Of a stretch of DNA of 64,000 nucleotides, positions 61,123-64,000 are shown piece after piece. The notes beneath the pieces are model-generated. The model made no database searches, was not told where the DNA came from, and saw only the letters and a program-made list of their open reading frames with translations. Made by a program: the position numbers and the translations under genes. Numbering within the stretch: position 1 is the first letter of the stretch; the number at the start of each line of letters is the position of its first letter. The stretch spans positions 1,426,001-1,490,000 of the forward strand of contig NZ_JAANOW010000001.1 in the NCBI RefSeq assembly GCF_011758805.1, read 5' to 3'. This stretch comes from Mycolicibacterium fluoranthenivorans (lineage in GTDB: Bacteria > Actinomycetota > Actinomycetes > Mycobacteriales > Mycobacteriaceae).

Positions 61123-62783
61123 CCTCGATCCACCGACTGACCTCGGTGACGGGAGTCGTTTCTCGTTGATGCCGATGTTCGGGATGCGGGCATGAGGTGG
61201 CCCCGCTGGTCTGGCCAGCTTTTCCTGTGTGCTCCGGTCGGGCCTGTTTGGCAGTTGATCAGGGGATCGCGCGTTGTGGTGGGCTGTGTCCGATGATGCT
61301 GCGCCACAGGGCAAGCCAGGCCTTCGACCAGGGCCAGCGGCTAGGTAGGTGCAGGGCTGGTCGGCGCTGTGGACGGGCCAGTCGGGCTGGCACGTTGACG
61401 ATGCGGCGGCGCAGCGTCGATCCCCGCGCTCGGCCGTGACGTTCTCCGGCGAGGACTCCGGCGGCGCGCAGCAGGTTGTGGGCGATCGCCGCGCACAGCA
61501 CCCAGGCGGAGTTCGCGCCGAACCGGCCCGACGGGATGTGCGCCAACGCTCCGTCGATCAGATCGGCGAACACGGTCTCGATGATCGCGTGCTGGCGGTG
61601 GGTGACGTCGGCCTCGGTGACCGGCAGGTCGGTGTTGGTCAGGAACGGGTGATACCGCCACACCGGGAACAGCGCGTCGGGGTAGCGGGCGTCTTTGACG
61701 CGGCGCACGACCAGGCGGGCGGTGATCGCATCGGGGGTGGATGCGAATGCGGTGTAGGGGATTTCGGCGACTTCGGCATCGGAGATCCAGGCCCCCGTAT
61801 CGGGATCTTGGACCGCTCCGGGGTAGGACACCGGTGTCCACGCGTCGTCGTCGATGGCGGCCAACGCGCGGTCGATGGCCGGGTTGCGGGTCATCACCAG
61901 CGAGAACTGGGCGCCTGCGCGGACACACGCGGCGACCACCTTGCGGTTGCCGTAGGCCGAGTCGCCGCGGACCAGGATCTTCCCGCTGGCACCGGCGGCG
62001 CGGGCGGTGCTGATGGCTTGGGCGACCATCCGTGCGGCACCCTTGCCCGAGTTGGCCTTTCCGGCGCGGAGCCGCATCCCGGCGATCACCGGAGCCGAGG
62101 ACGCGGTGCTGATCGTGGTGGCGAGCGGGGACAGTCCCTTGCGCAGGATCTGCTTGCCGGCGATCTTGGTGTGCCCGTAGGAGGCGCCTTGTTTGGCGTG
62201 GCCGTAGACCGGGCGCAGCAACGAGTCGATGTCGATGAACACCCGTTGTTCGGCGGCGTTGGGGAGCAGGTCGACCCGGCCGCACAACGCCACCAGGTGC
62301 TCGCGCAGCACCGACTCCAACTGGCGGGCGTGACCGAAGGTGAACTCCCGCAGCAACGTTCCCACCGTCGACGGTGCGTACACGCCGTCGAAGAGCGACT
62401 TCATCCCGCCGCTGCGCAGGATGTCGACGTCATCGATGCAGTCCGCACCGGCAACCATGCCTGCGACCACGGTGGCCAGCTTCGGTGCCGGGTTCGCCGA
62501 CCCGGACTTTATCCGCGGCGCGCTGATGTGGACCTTCTCGCCGAGCAAGCGCGAAAGCCCGGTCTGCTCGGCCAACGTCATCACCGCAACCACACCGGCA
62601 CACGACACGAGATTGCCATCGTCGAACACCGCTGAATCCGAGGCGAACCTATGCGAAACTTGCACCGGAAGTGCCTTTCCGAACTGGACCGATTGATGCG
62701 TGAGAACACCAATCATCCCAGCCCAGAGGGCACTTTCCTCATTCCGACACCCCTATACAACCAGGTCAGTCGGTGGAACGAGG
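61123..62783 (-). mobile_element. IS1380-family insertion sequence with 5-bp target duplication
   Basis: A 1661-bp element bounded by CTTAG on both sides (61118-61122 and 62784-62788). Terminal inverted repeats start CCTCG-A-TCCACCGACTGACCT at the left and CCTCG-T-TCCACCGACTGACCT at the right, read inward, with a single mismatch. One intact minus-strand transposase gene fills it. It lies between the SDR gene and the acyl-CoA ligase gene. Confidence 0.93.
61259..62716 (-). CDS. IS1380-family transposase
   Basis: A 485-residue DDE transposase of the IS1380 type: an N-terminal part (RIKSGSANPAPKLATVVAGMVAGADCIDDVDILRSGGM), catalytic Asp in FIDIDSLLRPVYG, ILVRGDSAYGNRKVVAACVRAGA, and a C-terminal acidic region (HRQHAIIETVFADLIDG). 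No frameshift or stop; probably active. Confidence 0.93.
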   Translation of the reverse strand: MIGVLTHQSVQFGKALPVQVSHRFASDSAVFDDGNLVSCAGVVAVMTLAEQTGLSRLLGEKVHISAPRIKSGSANPAPKLATVVAGMVAGADCIDDVDILRSGGMKSLFDGVYAPSTVGTLLREFTFGHARQLESVLREHLVALCGRVDLLPNAAEQRVFIDIDSLLRPVYGHAKQGASYGHTKIAGKQILRKGLSPLATTISTASSAPVIAGMRLRAGKANSGKGAARMVAQAISTARAAGASGKILVRGDSAYGNRKVVAACVRAGAQFSLVMTRNPAIDRALAAIDDDAWTPVSYPGAVQDPDTGAWISDAEVAEIPYTAFASTPDAITARLVVRRVKDARYPDALFPVWRYHPFLTNTDLPVTEADVTHRQHAIIETVFADLIDGALAHIPSGRFGANSAWVLCAAIAHNLLRAAGVLAGERHGRARGSTLRRRIVNVPARLARPQRRPALHLPSRWPWSKAWLALWRSIIGHSPPQRAIP

Positions 62784-62814
62784 CTTAGGCTTCACATCTC
62801 CCCCGGAGGACCCT

Positions 62815-64000
62815 TCACCGGGCGCGTGGGAACCGTTCTGCCACATCCCGATACTCGGCGCGAATGGTGCGTTTGTCGAGTTTCCCGCTGGGCAGACGCG
62901 GTAATGGCTCGTCCCGCAGCACCACATACCGCGGCACCTTGTAGTCGGACAGCAGCGCCTCGCAGTGCTGGATCACCACCGCTTCGTCACCGACCGTTCC
63001 GGTGATGATCGCGGCAGGCGTCTCGCCGAACCGTGCATCGGCAGCGGCGATGACCGCCACTTCGGCCACCCCGTCCAAGGTGGCGATGGCCGACTCCAAC
63101 TCGACGGGAGAGATGTTGATACCCCCGGAGATGATGAGGTCCTTCAGCCTGTCGACGAAGCTGATCCGGCCCGCTTCGTCGCAGGTGCCGAGGTCGCCGC
63201 TGTGCAACCATCCGTCGTGGATGGCGGCCGCGGTCTCCTCCGGTGCCTCCCAGTACCCGGGCGTCACGCCGGGGCCGCGGACCACCAATTCGCCCAATTC
63301 ACCCGGTCCCAGCAGCGCACCGTCGGTGCCCATCACCCGCACCTCGGTGAAGATGGATCCCATTCCGCAGGAGCCCGGATGCTCGAGTGCCTCGTGGGGC
63401 AGCGTCGCCGTGGCCACCCCGCCAGACTCCGTCATTCCGTAGATCTGGCGCAGCAGAACCCCTTTGGCCGCCCAGCGGCCCAACAGTTCGACGGGTACCG
63501 CTGCACCGCCGATGATCGCGGTCTGCAACGAACCCAGATCGGCTTCGGCGAATTCCGGAGCTTTCGACAGTGCCTCGAAGATCAGTGGAACACCGAAGAG
63601 GACACGCGCACGGTGCTGTTCGATGAGGTTAACCGCACGGGACGGGTTGAGTTCGGGTTCGACGATGAGGGTTCCGCCGAGAATGGTGGTGACCAGCACG
63701 CCGTAGACCAACCCCGGTGTGAAGGCCAGCGGCAGCACCAGGAGCGCGACCGTGCCCGGACTGAATCCGTCCTGGGTGAGCGTGTTCTCCAGTACGATGC
63801 CGAGCAGCGTTGCGCTGGTGAGGATCACGCCTTTCGACAGGCCGGTCGACCCGCTGGTGAAGATCACCGCGATGGGTTCTTCCGGTGCCCGATCGATCTT
63901 GAAATCGTCCGGGGCTCCATCCCGCTCGGCGTCCACGATGCCGAAGTCCAGAACAGCGAAGTCCCGACCACCGGCGCGGGCCTCTTCCGCTGTCGGCAGG
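62815..64000 (-). CDS. AMP-forming acyl-CoA synthetase, N-terminus beyond window
   Basis: The visible C-terminal part (about 395 residues) has P-loop IFTSGSTGLSKGVI, YGMTESGG, the hinge SGDLGTCDEAGRISFVDRLKDLIISGGINISPVELE, and C-terminal PRLPSGKLDKRTIR with the catalytic Lys. It activates a carboxylic acid to its CoA thioester. The frame stays open to the window edge, so the start lies beyond 64000. It likely belongs to the same catabolic region as the P450 and SDR genes; the IS1380 element lies 31 bp downstream of its stop. Confidence 0.93.
   Translation of the reverse strand, partial: LPTAEEARAGGRDFAVLDFGIVDAERDGAPDDFKIDRAPEEPIAVIFTSGSTGLSKGVILTSATLLGIVLENTLTQDGFSPGTVALLVLPLAFTPGLVYGVLVTTILGGTLIVEPELNPSRAVNLIEQHRARVLFGVPLIFEALSKAPEFAEADLGSLQTAIIGGAAVPVELLGRWAAKGVLLRQIYGMTESGGVATATLPHEALEHPGSCGMGSIFTEVRVMGTDGALLGPGELGELVVRGPGVTPGYWEAPEETAAAIHDGWLHSGDLGTCDEAGRISFVDRLKDLIISGGINISPVELESAIATLDGVAEVAVIAAADARFGETPAAIITGTVGDEAVVIQHCEALLSDYKVPRYVVLRDEPLPRLPSGKLDKRTIRAEYRDVAERFPRAR

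Overview
The window comes from a high-GC, fast-growing mycobacterium (Mycobacterium or Mycolicibacterium type). The evidence is an ESX-4 type VII secretion locus, the rplM-rpsI-glmM block, homologues of M. tuberculosis Rv3440c and Rv3439c, and a complete mce operon. I recognised families from the translated sequence only; no database search was run.

Layout. (1) 1-2502 (-): C-terminally truncated AAA-type regulator. (2) 2789-12291: ESX-4, with eccB4 (+), mycP4-eccD4 (-), then eccC4, a type VII associated protein, esxU and esxT (+). A strong hairpin at 12314-12355 closes it. (3) 12565-29744: a metabolic cluster lying between esxT and rplM, which are neighbours in M. tuberculosis. It holds a GAF/winged-helix activator, aldehyde dehydrogenase plus DUF779 protein, glycerol kinase, a DUF336 protein, a glycerol facilitator, a CobC-like phosphatase, a CobA/CysG-like methyltransferase, a LuxR-type regulator with a degenerate receiver, a FhuF-like reductase, a B12-dependent diol/glycerol dehydratase (gamma-alpha-beta order), both reactivase subunits, an unknown 147-residue protein and a propionyl-CoA synthetase. 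Together they suit uptake of glycerol or 1,2-propanediol, dehydration to an aldehyde, oxidation to an acid and CoA activation, with local corrinoid-related genes. No microcompartment shell genes are present. (4) 29932-33907: rplM, rpsI, glmM and two small ESX-like genes.

(5) 34181-39381: TetR regulator, tandem CoA transferase, aldehyde dehydrogenase and MaoC hydratase. (6) 39457-55564: two DUF732 secreted proteins, yrbEA-yrbEB-mceABCDEF, a Mam protein, five small exported proteins and an MceG/Mkl-type ATPase gene split by an IS3-family element. (7) 55763-64000: lipid or terpenoid-type catabolic genes (enoyl-CoA hydratase, TetR, P450, two SDRs, truncated acyl-CoA ligase) with a complete IS1380-family element bounded by a 5-bp target duplication.

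Main discovery. Three promoters in the diol dehydratase region share one architecture: TGCAAC-N5-TGCAAC (11-bp period), then exactly 11 bp, then a -10-like hexamer. Each is oriented toward its gene: aldehyde dehydrogenase (13871-13904), the LuxR-cobA-phosphatase operon (21317-21350, -) and the dehydratase operon (22265-22298). Direct repeats at an 11-bp period just upstream of -10 are typical of OmpR/SARP winged-helix activators. The cluster's first gene encodes a GAF sensor fused to such a winged helix and a BTAD-like tail, so I propose it as the activator of this regulon.
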